Source of the DNA: an uncultured Ruminococcus sp.
Lineage (GTDB): Bacteria > Bacillota > Clostridia > Oscillospirales > Ruminococcaceae
DNA: 7,490 nt
Direction: 5' to 3'
Assembly (NCBI GenBank): GCA_902783235.1
Contig: CACZQG010000294.1
Location: forward strand, 1-7,490
Below the pieces are notes generated by a model. It searched no databases and was not told the origin of the DNA. It worked only from the letters and a program-made list of their open reading frames with translations. The translations under genes were made by a program, and so were the position numbers. Below are positions 1 to 7,324 of the stretch, piece by piece (position 1 is the first letter of the stretch; every line of letters starts with the position of its first letter).

Positions 1-70
1 ATTTGGATAGAAATGCAAATGCCCTTGGGGCATATTCTTCGCATAAATCTTCAAGATTTAATTGGGACAT
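1..70 (-). CDS. possible 5' end of a further gene, cut by the window edge
   Basis: A minus-strand ATG at 70 opens 23 codons that run off the left edge, reading MSQLNLEDLCEEYAPRAFAF and then LSK. The peptide looks protein-like: it is helical and acidic, with an EEYAPR stretch that loosely recalls the start of ECF sigma factors, but it is far too short to assign. Against it, no Shine-Dalgarno sequence precedes the ATG and the operon terminator hairpin ends only 10 nt upstream, leaving little room for a promoter. The rival reading is the plus strand, where frame 1 is open from position 1 to a TAA at 76-78, just before the hairpin; that would suit the 3' end of a convergent gene sharing the terminator. 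I slightly favour the minus-strand reading on amino-acid composition alone. Confidence 0.2.
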   Translation of the reverse strand, partial: MSQLNLEDLCEEYAPRAFAFLSK

Positions 71-80
71 CAATATAATT

Positions 81-117
81 AAAAGGGAGCTTGTTTCATA
101 CGAACAAGCTCCCTTTT
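81..117 (-). terminator. strong intrinsic terminator of the six-gene operon
   Basis: Positions 81-95 pair perfectly with 103-117 (15 bp), with a T-G wobble at 96/102 and a CATAC loop. The stem core is GGGAGCTTGTT. Read on the minus strand, the stem ends in TTTT and continues AATTATATT, a U-rich tail. The hairpin begins 11 nt after the stop codon of the ATPase gene, so it closes this operon. The stem also starts with AAAA, so the plus-strand transcript ends in CCCTTTT as well and the hairpin could act in both directions. Confidence 0.9.
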
Positions 118-128
118 ACAGTCATGTT

Positions 129-1550
129 TTATTGAATTCTTCCATCCTCTATATGCAAAATATGCGTACAGCAGCGGTCGATCAGCTCCATATCATGCGT
201 CACTATCAGTAGGGTCATATCCTCATCCAGCGAGCGGAGAAGCTCCGCTGTACATTCCATACTTCCATGATCCAGACCGCTTGTCGGCTCATCAAATACA
301 ATGATCCTCTTACCCGCCATCAGTGCAGAAGCAATAGCGACACGCTGCTTCTGTCCCCCTGAAAGGGACATGGGATGCCGGTCTTTATATTCTGCAATAT
401 GAAGCTTTTCAAGGATATCCAGTGCAGCTTGCCGCTCAGAGTCCTGAACACCAAGCATAACTTCCTCCAGCACCGTTTCAGCAAAAAGCTGATGATTTAC
501 GTCCTGCATGACCATGTAGGACAGTCTCAGCATATCCTTTGAGCGGTATGTTTTTCCGTCTATTTTTACTGTACCTCTGAAGTGCTTTTGCAGTCCGCAC
601 AGGCATCTTGTAAATGTGGACTTTCCTGCACCATTGTGACCCACCACGGCAATAACTGCACCTTTTGGTATATCAAGCTTTGGTATATTTATCGTATCCA
701 GCTTTTCATAGCTGTATGTGAAGCCTTCAAGCATTATGGGATCGCTGCAGTTAAACGGCTTGATCTCAGTCATTCCTGTTTTACATTTAATGTAATTATT
801 AGCTGTATTAATTGCCCTTAGCCCCATGCTGTTCAGCTTATCCGTATTCAGAGAAAAGAATGACTCACCTGTAAATTCCTCGGAAAAATCACCGTTTTCC
901 ATAAATAGCACTCTGTCGCATAACCCATTAAGCCAGCCAAGCCGATGCTCTGCAATGATTATGGTTTTGCCCTGTCCCTTCCATTTACGGATGATATCAC
1001 GCAGCTCATCTATTGCATCAAGGTCAAGGTTGGATGTCGGCTCATCAAGTACGATAAGCTCCGGCAGCATCGCCGCTACACCTGCACAGGCAATTTTCTG
1101 CTTTTCACCGCCTGACAGCTTGAAAATGCTCCTGTTTTGCAGCCTTTGGATTTTCATGTCTGCCACTGTGGTGTCAATACGGCACTGTATATCTGCTTCC
1201 GACAATCCCATATTCTCGCACCCGAATGCTATTTCTGCTGTGGTATCCACACAGAAAAACTGGCTTCTGGGATTCTGGAACACGCTGCCAACAATACCTG
1301 CAAGATCTTCTATGGAGGTTTCACTAATGCTTTTCCCGAAAACAGTTACTTCACCCTCAAGCGTTCCTTCATAATAATGAGGGATCAGTCCGTTCAGCAT
1401 CCTTGTGACAGTAGTTTTTCCACAGCCCGAGCTACCGCAGAGCAGAACACATTCGCCCCGATTTACGGTCATATCAAGATCATTCAATGCCCCTGTATCT
1501 CCGTTTGCATAGCGAAACGAGACATTTTTCAGCATCACCCCATCAGTCAT
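129..1550 (-). CDS. fused two-domain ECF transporter ATPase (EcfA-EcfA')
   Basis: This 473-residue cytoplasmic protein carries two complete ABC nucleotide-binding domains in tandem and should power the ECF importer through the T subunit encoded just upstream. Domain 1 has Walker A GSSGCGKT (39-46), Q-loop Q92 within FQNPRSQ, signature LSGGEKQ (145-151), Walker B LIVLDE (165-170) and switch H202. Domain 2 (from about 270) has Walker A GHNGAGKST (304-312), Q349, signature LSGGQKQ (396-402), Walker B IIVFDE (416-421) and H452. The FQNPxxQ and MQDxxxQ forms of the Q-loop are typical of the ECF/cobalt ATPase group. Both catalytic glutamates (E170, E421) are present, so both sites should hydrolyse ATP. 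The ATG at 1550 overlaps the stop of the T gene (ATGA) and has a GAGGG site (1558-1562) 7 nt upstream; an in-frame start ten codons earlier lacks this support. It is the last gene of the operon. Confidence 0.93.
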   Translation of the reverse strand: MTDGVMLKNVSFRYANGDTGALNDLDMTVNRGECVLLCGSSGCGKTTVTRMLNGLIPHYYEGTLEGEVTVFGKSISETSIEDLAGIVGSVFQNPRSQFFCVDTTAEIAFGCENMGLSEADIQCRIDTTVADMKIQRLQNRSIFKLSGGEKQKIACAGVAAMLPELIVLDEPTSNLDLDAIDELRDIIRKWKGQGKTIIIAEHRLGWLNGLCDRVLFMENGDFSEEFTGESFFSLNTDKLNSMGLRAINTANNYIKCKTGMTEIKPFNCSDPIMLEGFTYSYEKLDTINIPKLDIPKGAVIAVVGHNGAGKSTFTRCLCGLQKHFRGTVKIDGKTYRSKDMLRLSYMVMQDVNHQLFAETVLEEVMLGVQDSERQAALDILEKLHIAEYKDRHPMSLSGGQKQRVAIASALMAGKRIIVFDEPTSGLDHGSMECTAELLRSLDEDMTLLIVTHDMELIDRCCTHILHIEDGRIQ

Positions 1551-2290
1551 GTTATCACCCTCATCATTCCAAGGATCCAAAGAATATAAAGTGCTGCTGA
1601 CATGACCAGTACAGCAATGTCCTGCGTATGAACACCTATTTTGCAGATATTTGTCCGCCGTACATTTGTACCGAGTCCTCTTGTCAATGCCGCCGCTGAA
1701 AGCTCGCTGCCTATATTCACCGAGCAGACCATAAGCGGTACAAGACGATATTCAATGAATTTCCCTGCATTTTTACCCCCAATACGAATGTCACGCATTT
1801 TCATAGCTGCGTTGATAGCCTTGAATTCTTCAAGTACGGTGGGAAAGAAACGGAACATGACAGACAGCGGTATCGTGATCTGCTGTGGAATGTGCATACG
1901 GTGCATTGCTGCAATAAATTCGCTTACAGTGGTTGAAGAAAGCATATACGCACCCATAATAATCCCCGGCATCAGCCGTACAAATATCAGACTGCACAAT
2001 CCGATGATACTCAGAGCAGCACCTTTCATATCAGGTACAAGGAGGATCTCTGCCGTTTTTATCAATGCATACAGTATTCCGAATACAGCAGCTTTTTTAT
2101 ATTGCTTTGCTGTCACAAGCAAAATCACAGGCATAATGCTTACTGCGGTCGTTCCGTACCGTACTGCCGAAATATGGCTGCCCGTTCCCCCAAGCGCAAA
2201 TATCACAAGCGTTATCATGACAAACAGCTTTGTCCGGGGATCGAGTACAAGCCCTCTGTTTTCAATGTCCGCCGTAAAAAGTCCTGCCAT
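1547..2290 (-). CDS. ECF transporter transmembrane component T (EcfT/CbiQ family)
   Basis: This 247-residue membrane subunit would couple the ATPase to the substrate-binding S protein. It shows hydrophobic segments at about 22-34, 46-62, 66-85, 92-125 and 226-244. Between them is a long cytoplasmic stretch (about 126-210) with the EcfT hallmark RFFPTVLEEF (147-156) and two coupling-helix motifs. The second motif is canonical (AALTRG, 200-205); the first reads AMKMRD (162-167), with Asp where Gly is usual. Length matches the family. The start is taken at ATG 2290, with GGAGG (2298-2302) 7 nt upstream. It lies 1 nt beyond the TGA of the preceding ABC gene; a longer start at 2350 would overlap that gene by 59 nt and add an uncharacteristic N-terminus. 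The 3' end overlaps the ATPase gene by 4 nt, so the two are probably translated in a coupled way. Confidence 0.93.
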   Translation of the reverse strand: MAGLFTADIENRGLVLDPRTKLFVMITLVIFALGGTGSHISAVRYGTTAVSIMPVILLVTAKQYKKAAVFGILYALIKTAEILLVPDMKGAALSIIGLCSLIFVRLMPGIIMGAYMLSSTTVSEFIAAMHRMHIPQQITIPLSVMFRFFPTVLEEFKAINAAMKMRDIRIGGKNAGKFIEYRLVPLMVCSVNIGSELSAAALTRGLGTNVRRTNICKIGVHTQDIAVLVMSAALYILWILGMMRVIT

Positions 2291-2291
2291 A

Positions 2292-4025
2292 TCACAGCCT
2301 CCATGAAGCGGCTTCACGCCTGCTTTCCACAAATCTGCGGTAAATTCCATCCGTCTGCATCAGTGAATCATGAGTTCCTTGCTGTGCGATCCTTCCACTG
2401 TCTATAACAAGTATCTGATCAGCATTACGAACAGTTTTCAGCCTGTGTGCGATCATGATAATGGTCTTTTCTTTTGTGAGTGCATCAATAGCCTTCATCA
2501 GTTCCGCTTCATTTTCCGGATCGACATTGGCTGTCGCCTCATCAAGAACTATTATGGGAGCGTCTTTCATTATTGCCCTTGCAATTGAAATACGCTGTTT
2601 TTCACCGCCGGACAGACTTGCACCGCCCTCACCTATCACTGTATCATACCCGTCAGGAAGCTGCATGATAAAATCATGGCAGCAGGCCTTTTTCGCCGCA
2701 TCTATTATTTTTTCCATAGGTGCATCAGGCTGACCGAAACGGATATTGTTCGCAATGGTATCTGCAAACAGGTATACACGCTGGAATACAAAGCTGTAAT
2801 TTTTCATAAGTGAGTCCATACTGTATTCACGCACATCTGTACCATTCAGTGTTACTTTTCCCTCATCCACATCCCAGAAGCGTGACAGCAGCGAGGTCAG
2901 GGTAGACTTTCCGCCACCGGATGGACCAACTATCGCTGTAGTTGTTCTTTCGGGAATCTCAAGGGATACGTTGTCGATTATCTTTTTCTTCTCATAGGCA
3001 AAGCCGATGCTCTCAGTCTTTATCGTAAAGTGCCGGGGACTTATGTCCTTGCCCGAAATATCCATCTGCGGTGTTTCAAGTATATCCTGTGCCTGACGAA
3101 CGCTCACATCTACGGTTCTGAGCAGGGCAGAATAGTTTCCTGCCGTGTCCAGCTGTGCATATATAAGATAAGAGCTTATTATCATTATGATAGTTGTGAG
3201 AAGATCCATACTTCCGCCGATATGCAGGAGAACTGAGACCATCACTATGATAGTTCCGACAGCCTTCAGCCAGAAGCTCTGCATAGTCATGAAGGGAATG
3301 AGCTTTAGCTCCATTGCGGAGTTTGCGTGTTCGTTTTCATCTATTGCAGTATTAAGGTCTTTGCTGCGTTTTCCTGTAAGCCTGAATGTTCTCACCTCGA
3401 AAATGCCCTGAATGTACTCGATCACCTTAGCCACCAGCGCAGAGTCCTTTTCAAGCTTCTGCTTTGCCATGCCTGCTGACACCTTCATCAATCCGCTGTT
3501 GATAAAAAAGTACACTATCAGTCCGCCGCACAGGATAAGACCTATCCGCCAGTCAAATATAAGTATCATAACAGTTATTACAGCCGTTGTAAGCAGTCCT
3601 GAGCATACTATCATCACAACTCTCGTTGCAACATTTTCAAGGTTCTGCATAGTATTCGTTGTAACTGACATTATCCGTCCGAGACTATTTTCATTATAGT
3701 AACCCATGGGCAGATAGCGAAGATGCTCAGCAAGCTTCATACGTTTATTTGCACAGGTATTGTAACCGCCCTCGGTCTGGAGCATAGTTGCCTTCGCCTT
3801 GAACAAGCCTGAGCCGATTATGCTCACAAGCATAACGCACAGACAGGTAAGACAGGTCTTTCCTGTAACATTATTATCGAGGAGAGCCTTCACCATAACA
3901 TAGATAGCAGGTATTTTCAATGCCTCAAATACAGCCTGAAAAAGGCTGAAAACAATGGAAGTATAAAAGCGTTTTCTGTCCTTCGCATCACAAAAGTCAA
4001 AGAAGTTTTTTAATATCTTAAACAT
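2292..4025 (-). CDS. half-size ABC transporter, membrane domain fused to ATPase (second of pair)
   Basis: This 577-residue protein has an exporter-fold membrane domain (six hydrophobic segments, about 21-48, 57-74, 134-156, 160-177, 252-270 and 273-292) followed by an ABC ATPase. The ATPase has Walker A GPSGGGKST (367-375), Q415, signature LSGGEKQ (471-477), Walker B IIVLDE (491-496) with E496, and H527. After Walker B it reads ATANVDPENE; an ATAxxDPENE D-loop is, from memory, common in the YbtP/YbtQ and IrtA/IrtB group of siderophore-linked transporters. It probably forms a heterodimer with the product of the gene directly upstream. The start is set at ATG 4025, which overlaps the preceding gene by 8 nt and puts MFKILKNFFDF in the usual place for an elbow helix. 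An open extension to 4142 would add 39 Arg/Cys-rich residues and overlap the neighbour heavily. The ribosome site is weak (GGTGAAG), which suggests coupling. The substrate cannot be read from sequence; a peptide or drug exporter is the alternative. Confidence 0.9.
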   Translation of the reverse strand: MFKILKNFFDFCDAKDRKRFYTSIVFSLFQAVFEALKIPAIYVMVKALLDNNVTGKTCLTCLCVMLVSIIGSGLFKAKATMLQTEGGYNTCANKRMKLAEHLRYLPMGYYNENSLGRIMSVTTNTMQNLENVATRVVMIVCSGLLTTAVITVMILIFDWRIGLILCGGLIVYFFINSGLMKVSAGMAKQKLEKDSALVAKVIEYIQGIFEVRTFRLTGKRSKDLNTAIDENEHANSAMELKLIPFMTMQSFWLKAVGTIIVMVSVLLHIGGSMDLLTTIIMIISSYLIYAQLDTAGNYSALLRTVDVSVRQAQDILETPQMDISGKDISPRHFTIKTESIGFAYEKKKIIDNVSLEIPERTTTAIVGPSGGGKSTLTSLLSRFWDVDEGKVTLNGTDVREYSMDSLMKNYSFVFQRVYLFADTIANNIRFGQPDAPMEKIIDAAKKACCHDFIMQLPDGYDTVIGEGGASLSGGEKQRISIARAIMKDAPIIVLDEATANVDPENEAELMKAIDALTKEKTIIMIAHRLKTVRNADQILVIDSGRIAQQGTHDSLMQTDGIYRRFVESRREAASWRL

Positions 4026-5769
4026 CTTCTTCACCATCCTTTGCCGAGATATGCGCTGCCCACATTGAGCTGTAAAGTCCGTTCTGTGCAAGCAGCTCCT
4101 CGTGTGTACCCTGCTCCTCAATATTACCGTCCTTAATGACATATAGCCTGTCGGCGTTGCTGACTGTTGAAAGTCTGTGTGCGATAACGATAAGCGTTTT
4201 GCCCTTTACAAGCTTTGCAACGCTTTTCTGTATAACGGCTTCGTTTTCCGGATCAGTATAGGCGGTGGCTTCATCAAGGATTATTATATCCGCATTTTTG
4301 AGCATCGCCCTTGCAATTGCTATACGCTGCCGCTCGCCGCCGGAAAGGTGCCCCCCCGATGATCCGACAACCGTATCATACCCGTTTTCAAGACTCATAA
4401 TAAAGTCATGGCATCCGCATTTTTTTGCTGCATCCTCCACCTCATTGTCGGTTGCAGACTGATTTCCCAGACGAATATTCTCACGTACCGACAGGTCAAA
4501 CAGATAGTTATCCTGTGACACATAAGCTATCCTCTGATTGTATTCATCCAGCGGTATTTCCTTTATGTTCACACCGCCAAGTGTAATACTTCCGCTTTCC
4601 GTATCCCAAAGACTTGCGATCAGCCTTGCAACCGTTGACTTTCCGCTGCCCGATGGCCCTACAAGTGCTATGAACTCGCCCTCATGAACAGTCATAGAAA
4701 TACCGTGAAGTATTTCCTTATCCGAATAACTGAAATGCACATCACTAAGTACTATATCTCCGCCTGATATATTCCCTTCAAGCTTTTCGGGACGTTCCAT
4801 TTCGGGAGCATCAAGAATATTTCTCACCTCTGATACTATAGTGTCCATCTGTGCTATGTCATCAGAGTAGGACATAACAGCAATAAGCGGTTCTATAAGC
4901 CCTACTGTGAGAATGATCATCGTGATAAAATCAGCTGCGGTGACCGTTCCGTGCATTGTCATGATACCGCCAATCGGCAGAACTGAGAGCATAGTCGCAG
5001 GCATAATGCACATTGCAAAGGTCATATACACATTGCTTTTTCTCATCCAGTCAACGAAGCTTGCTGCACTCTCTTTTGCTGCTGCGGCAAATTTTTCATA
5101 GCTTGACTGTGCCTTGCCGAATACCTTGATGACCTCAATGCCGTTGATATATTCTGTCGTAACAGCGTTCAGCGCCTTTGTTGCACGGACTGTTCTGCCA
5201 TAGTTTTCCTCATAGCCGAACATCATCAGCATATAGCATACTATCCCCAAGGGCACCGTAATAAGAGCCGCAAGCCCCAACTTCCAGCTTATTGTAAAGG
5301 CATAGATAAGTATTATCACCGGAGCACCTATACCCGTTGTAAATTCGGGCAGGATATGTGCAAGAGTTGTTTCAATACTGTCAATACGCTCAACGATGGT
5401 GCTTTTCAGTGCTCCCGAAGGTTGACTGATAACCTCACCTAAGGGCTGCTTAGCAAGCTTGTCAAGTGCTTTCTTTCTTATCACTGCGAGAGTGTGAAAG
5501 GTCGCCAGATGCGAATTCGCTGTTGACAGTGCATGAAACAGCGATTTGCCAAGCCACAGCGCAAGAATAATCACGCAGTTGATGATATAAGCTGACTTAT
5601 CAGTGCTGCCTGTTAGCAGGTCATTTACTATCCTTGCAATAAAATAGTACGGCACGATACCGCACAGCATACTGAACAGTGCAAGCACAACGCTCAGTAC
5701 AAATTTTCCTTTTCGCTCCCCCGACTGACTGAGAAGCCAGCCAAATGAGCCGTTTTTATCTTTTCCCAT
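4018..5769 (-). CDS. half-size ABC transporter, membrane domain fused to ATPase (first of pair)
   Basis: This 583-residue protein has an exporter-fold membrane domain with hydrophobic segments at about 23-47, 61-80, 141-162, 165-184, 247-270 and 281-300, then an ABC ATPase. The ATPase has Walker A GPSGSGKST (371-379), Q419, signature LSGGERQ (475-481), Walker B IIILDE (495-500) and H531. The D-loop region reads ATAYTDPENE, matching its partner. Both members of the pair keep the catalytic glutamate and a canonical signature, so neither site of the heterodimer looks degenerate; this fits IrtAB/YbtPQ better than the asymmetric multidrug heterodimers. No fused siderophore-reductase domain (as in IrtA) is present. 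The ATG at 5769 shares one base with the TAA of the regulator gene (TAATG) and has AGGAGG (5777-5782) 7 nt upstream. A run of seven G on the coding strand (plus-strand C, 4351-4357) encodes the Gly-Gly just ahead of the signature motif. Confidence 0.92.
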   Translation of the reverse strand: MGKDKNGSFGWLLSQSGERKGKFVLSVVLALFSMLCGIVPYYFIARIVNDLLTGSTDKSAYIINCVIILALWLGKSLFHALSTANSHLATFHTLAVIRKKALDKLAKQPLGEVISQPSGALKSTIVERIDSIETTLAHILPEFTTGIGAPVIILIYAFTISWKLGLAALITVPLGIVCYMLMMFGYEENYGRTVRATKALNAVTTEYINGIEVIKVFGKAQSSYEKFAAAAKESAASFVDWMRKSNVYMTFAMCIMPATMLSVLPIGGIMTMHGTVTAADFITMIILTVGLIEPLIAVMSYSDDIAQMDTIVSEVRNILDAPEMERPEKLEGNISGGDIVLSDVHFSYSDKEILHGISMTVHEGEFIALVGPSGSGKSTVARLIASLWDTESGSITLGGVNIKEIPLDEYNQRIAYVSQDNYLFDLSVRENIRLGNQSATDNEVEDAAKKCGCHDFIMSLENGYDTVVGSSGGHLSGGERQRIAIARAMLKNADIIILDEATAYTDPENEAVIQKSVAKLVKGKTLIVIAHRLSTVSNADRLYVIKDGNIEEQGTHEELLAQNGLYSSMWAAHISAKDGEEDV

Positions 5770-6746
5770 TATAGTTCCTCCTGTCTGCTGCGGTAATTCT
5801 GCGGTGTCACACCCATGACAACACGGAATGCCGCCGAGAATTTTGATGCATTGTCATATCCGATCCGCTGTGCTATGTCAGCAATATTCAGGTCACGTTC
5901 GGATATAAGCATCTCAGCAGCCGCTTTCATTTTGTAAGCTTTCATATACCGGTAGATGGGTGCACCATAGACCGCCTTGAATACTTTTCGCAGGGATGCA
6001 GACGGCATTCCCGATATTTGTGAAAGCTTCTCAACTGTGAAGGTCTTATCAAGTCTGCCGGTGATAAGAGAATGTATCTCCTTGACTTTAGCAGTCTGGC
6101 TTACCGTAAAATACCTACGCTGCTGTGAATATGCCGAAGTATCTATCTCCGAAAGCAGCAAAAGCATTTCAGCGATCTTCACTCTGAAATAATTAAGCCG
6201 TATATTCTTCGGTGCATGATATAGCTGTGAAAAAACTGCGTTCAGCGGCTCATTTGTCCGAAGCAGAAATTCCTTATTTCCGGGGCAGAAGCTTTCTCTG
6301 AGCGTTTCAAGATCAGCTGAAAGAAACGGCATCTCCCGCTTCAATGATTCCTGTGCAAGATCCTGCAGAAAACCGATCGTTATACCGTGGTAATGTGAAA
6401 GGGGCAGCTCGACCTTACCCTCATGGTGAATACGCCTGTCTATACGCAGATCACCGGCTTCCATATAGTAGCGCTCTCCGAGAGAGTTTTCATGTTCGAT
6501 GCGTCCTTCACGGCAATGATCAATGCACAGCACTGTATCTGTATTCTGATATTCCGATATGCAGCTATGCATATGAAAATCATTAAACATAAGATAAACG
6601 CCTTCAAATACACGGTACATAGTCATAAATCCCTCGCCGGATTCATCATCGAGCCGCAGCACATGGCATTCACCCTCGGCTGCGATCTCATGTACATTAG
6701 AGCCAAAGCCTGCCTTGTCAAGTGTATCGAAAATATCACCGATCAT
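5769..6746 (-). CDS. AraC-family transcriptional regulator
   Basis: This is a 325-residue DNA-binding regulator. The C-terminal part (about 220-322) is a typical AraC double helix-turn-helix. The first is TVEKLSQISGMPSASLRKVF (237-256). The second runs from NIADIAQRIGYDNASKFSAAF (287-307) into GVTPQNYR (312-319), the usual family ending. Residues 1-210 form a sensor domain of cupin-like character (for example EAGDLRIDRR, 96-105, and LSHYHGITIGF, 116-126) with no recognisable enzyme motif. Siderophore systems often use AraC regulators such as YbtA and PchR that bind the ferric chelate and activate the transport genes; by analogy this protein may sense the transported ligand and control the promoter upstream. 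The ligand is inference. The ATG overlaps the stop of the S-component gene by 4 nt (ATGA), with GCAGGT shortly upstream. No separate promoter is evident, so it would be autoregulated with the operon. Confidence 0.92.
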   Translation of the reverse strand: MIGDIFDTLDKAGFGSNVHEIAAEGECHVLRLDDESGEGFMTMYRVFEGVYLMFNDFHMHSCISEYQNTDTVLCIDHCREGRIEHENSLGERYYMEAGDLRIDRRIHHEGKVELPLSHYHGITIGFLQDLAQESLKREMPFLSADLETLRESFCPGNKEFLLRTNEPLNAVFSQLYHAPKNIRLNYFRVKIAEMLLLLSEIDTSAYSQQRRYFTVSQTAKVKEIHSLITGRLDKTFTVEKLSQISGMPSASLRKVFKAVYGAPIYRYMKAYKMKAAAEMLISERDLNIADIAQRIGYDNASKFSAAFRVVMGVTPQNYRSRQEEL

Positions 6747-7309
6747 GCGATACCTGCTTTTTCAAAATGCTTTTTCATCAGTTTTCTGCCAAGCAATCCA
6801 CCGACAATGCCGCAGACAAACGCTGCAATAAATGTTACCGGACACATCCAGGCAGGCATGAGCTTTGTGACCGTGTCGATGTAATCCTGTCCGAAATTCT
6901 GACGGGAAGCCCAGTATTTATCTGCTGCAAAGAACAGAGGAAGATAGTTAGCAGCGACCCAGAGGCTGAATATACCATTTGTGATGACAGCCTTCGATGC
7001 ACTCCTGTAATTACCGCTCTTGTAAACCAGCTCTGCGATAAGTCCGGTGAATACCGATACCACAAGCGGCGGCCAGCTCATACCTGTCAGCAGCATCAGA
7101 ATGCCCATGATAATGCTCATGATCCATATCATACCGAATTTATTCACTCTCGTCAGAAACAGCATGAACGGGATACCGCCGAGTATCGGGACAATTACAG
7201 ACAACAGCGGCAGAAATATGGGTATCATACCGAGCATAGCGACAATGAACAAGATAACGAAATAGATCGCTGAAAAAATACCAATGTTGATAAGATCTTT
7301 ACCCTTCAT
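6743..7309 (-). CDS. ECF transporter S component, MptD/Trep_Strep family
   Basis: This 188-residue, very hydrophobic membrane protein has about six transmembrane stretches (roughly 6-28, 30-52, 58-76, 78-95, 107-128 and 150-174) and a basic tail. The pattern matches the Trep_Strep (MptD) family of putative ECF substrate-binding subunits. The start of helix 1 has GIFSA (10-14), a G/AxxxA motif like the one S components use to contact EcfT. It would bind the substrate and associate with the T and ATPase subunits encoded at the other end of the operon. The ATG at 7309 is chosen because TGGAGG (7315-7320) sits 5 nt upstream; an in-frame TTG at 7321 overlaps that ribosome site and is rejected. It is the first gene after the promoter. 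The substrates of this family are poorly characterised; position and neighbours point to a metal chelate or siderophore-like compound, but that is inference. Confidence 0.85.
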   Translation of the reverse strand: MKGKDLINIGIFSAIYFVILFIVAMLGMIPIFLPLLSVIVPILGGIPFMLFLTRVNKFGMIWIMSIIMGILMLLTGMSWPPLVVSVFTGLIAELVYKSGNYRSASKAVITNGIFSLWVAANYLPLFFAADKYWASRQNFGQDYIDTVTKLMPAWMCPVTFIAAFVCGIVGGLLGRKLMKKHFEKAGIA

Positions 7310-7314
7310 AGTTA

Positions 7315-7320
7315 CCTCCA
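7315..7320 (-). promoter_or_regulatory. ribosome binding site of the first gene
   Basis: The minus strand reads TGGAGGTAACTATG. The strong GGAGG core is 5 nt before the ATG at 7309. It settles the start against the in-frame TTG at 7321, which would put the Shine-Dalgarno sequence inside the coding region. It begins only 4 nt after the palindrome at 7325-7338. Confidence 0.85.
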
Positions 7321-7324
7321 ATTA

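Noticed and set aside
3..212. 69-codon plus-strand open frame at the left edge
   Set aside because: It runs straight through the strong terminator hairpin and into the antisense of the ATPase gene; its start is a TTG at the window edge with no visible ribosome site.
826..1374. 182-codon open frame on the plus strand
   Set aside because: It is antisense to the first ATPase domain of the EcfA fusion, and its Ser/Pro-rich translation is typical of a shadow frame.
1641..2306. 221-codon open frame on the plus strand
   Set aside because: It lies fully antisense to the well-supported EcfT gene, has no ribosome site or family features, and is a codon shadow.
2291..2350. 20-residue N-terminal extension of the EcfT gene
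   Set aside because: It would overlap the ABC gene, and a good GGAGG site sits 7 nt before the ATG at 2290.
4026..4142. 39-residue N-terminal extension of the second ABC gene
   Set aside because: It overlaps the end of the preceding ABC gene, reads as Arg/Cys-rich non-membrane sequence, and the start at 4025 gives the usual family length.
2575..4319. Shared 13-bp block GCCCTTGCAATTG in both ABC genes (2575-2587 and 4307-4319)
   Set aside because: It encodes the conserved Ile-Ala-Arg-Ala stretch after the signature motif in two paralogous ATPase domains, so it is explained by homology and is not a mobile or regulatory repeat.
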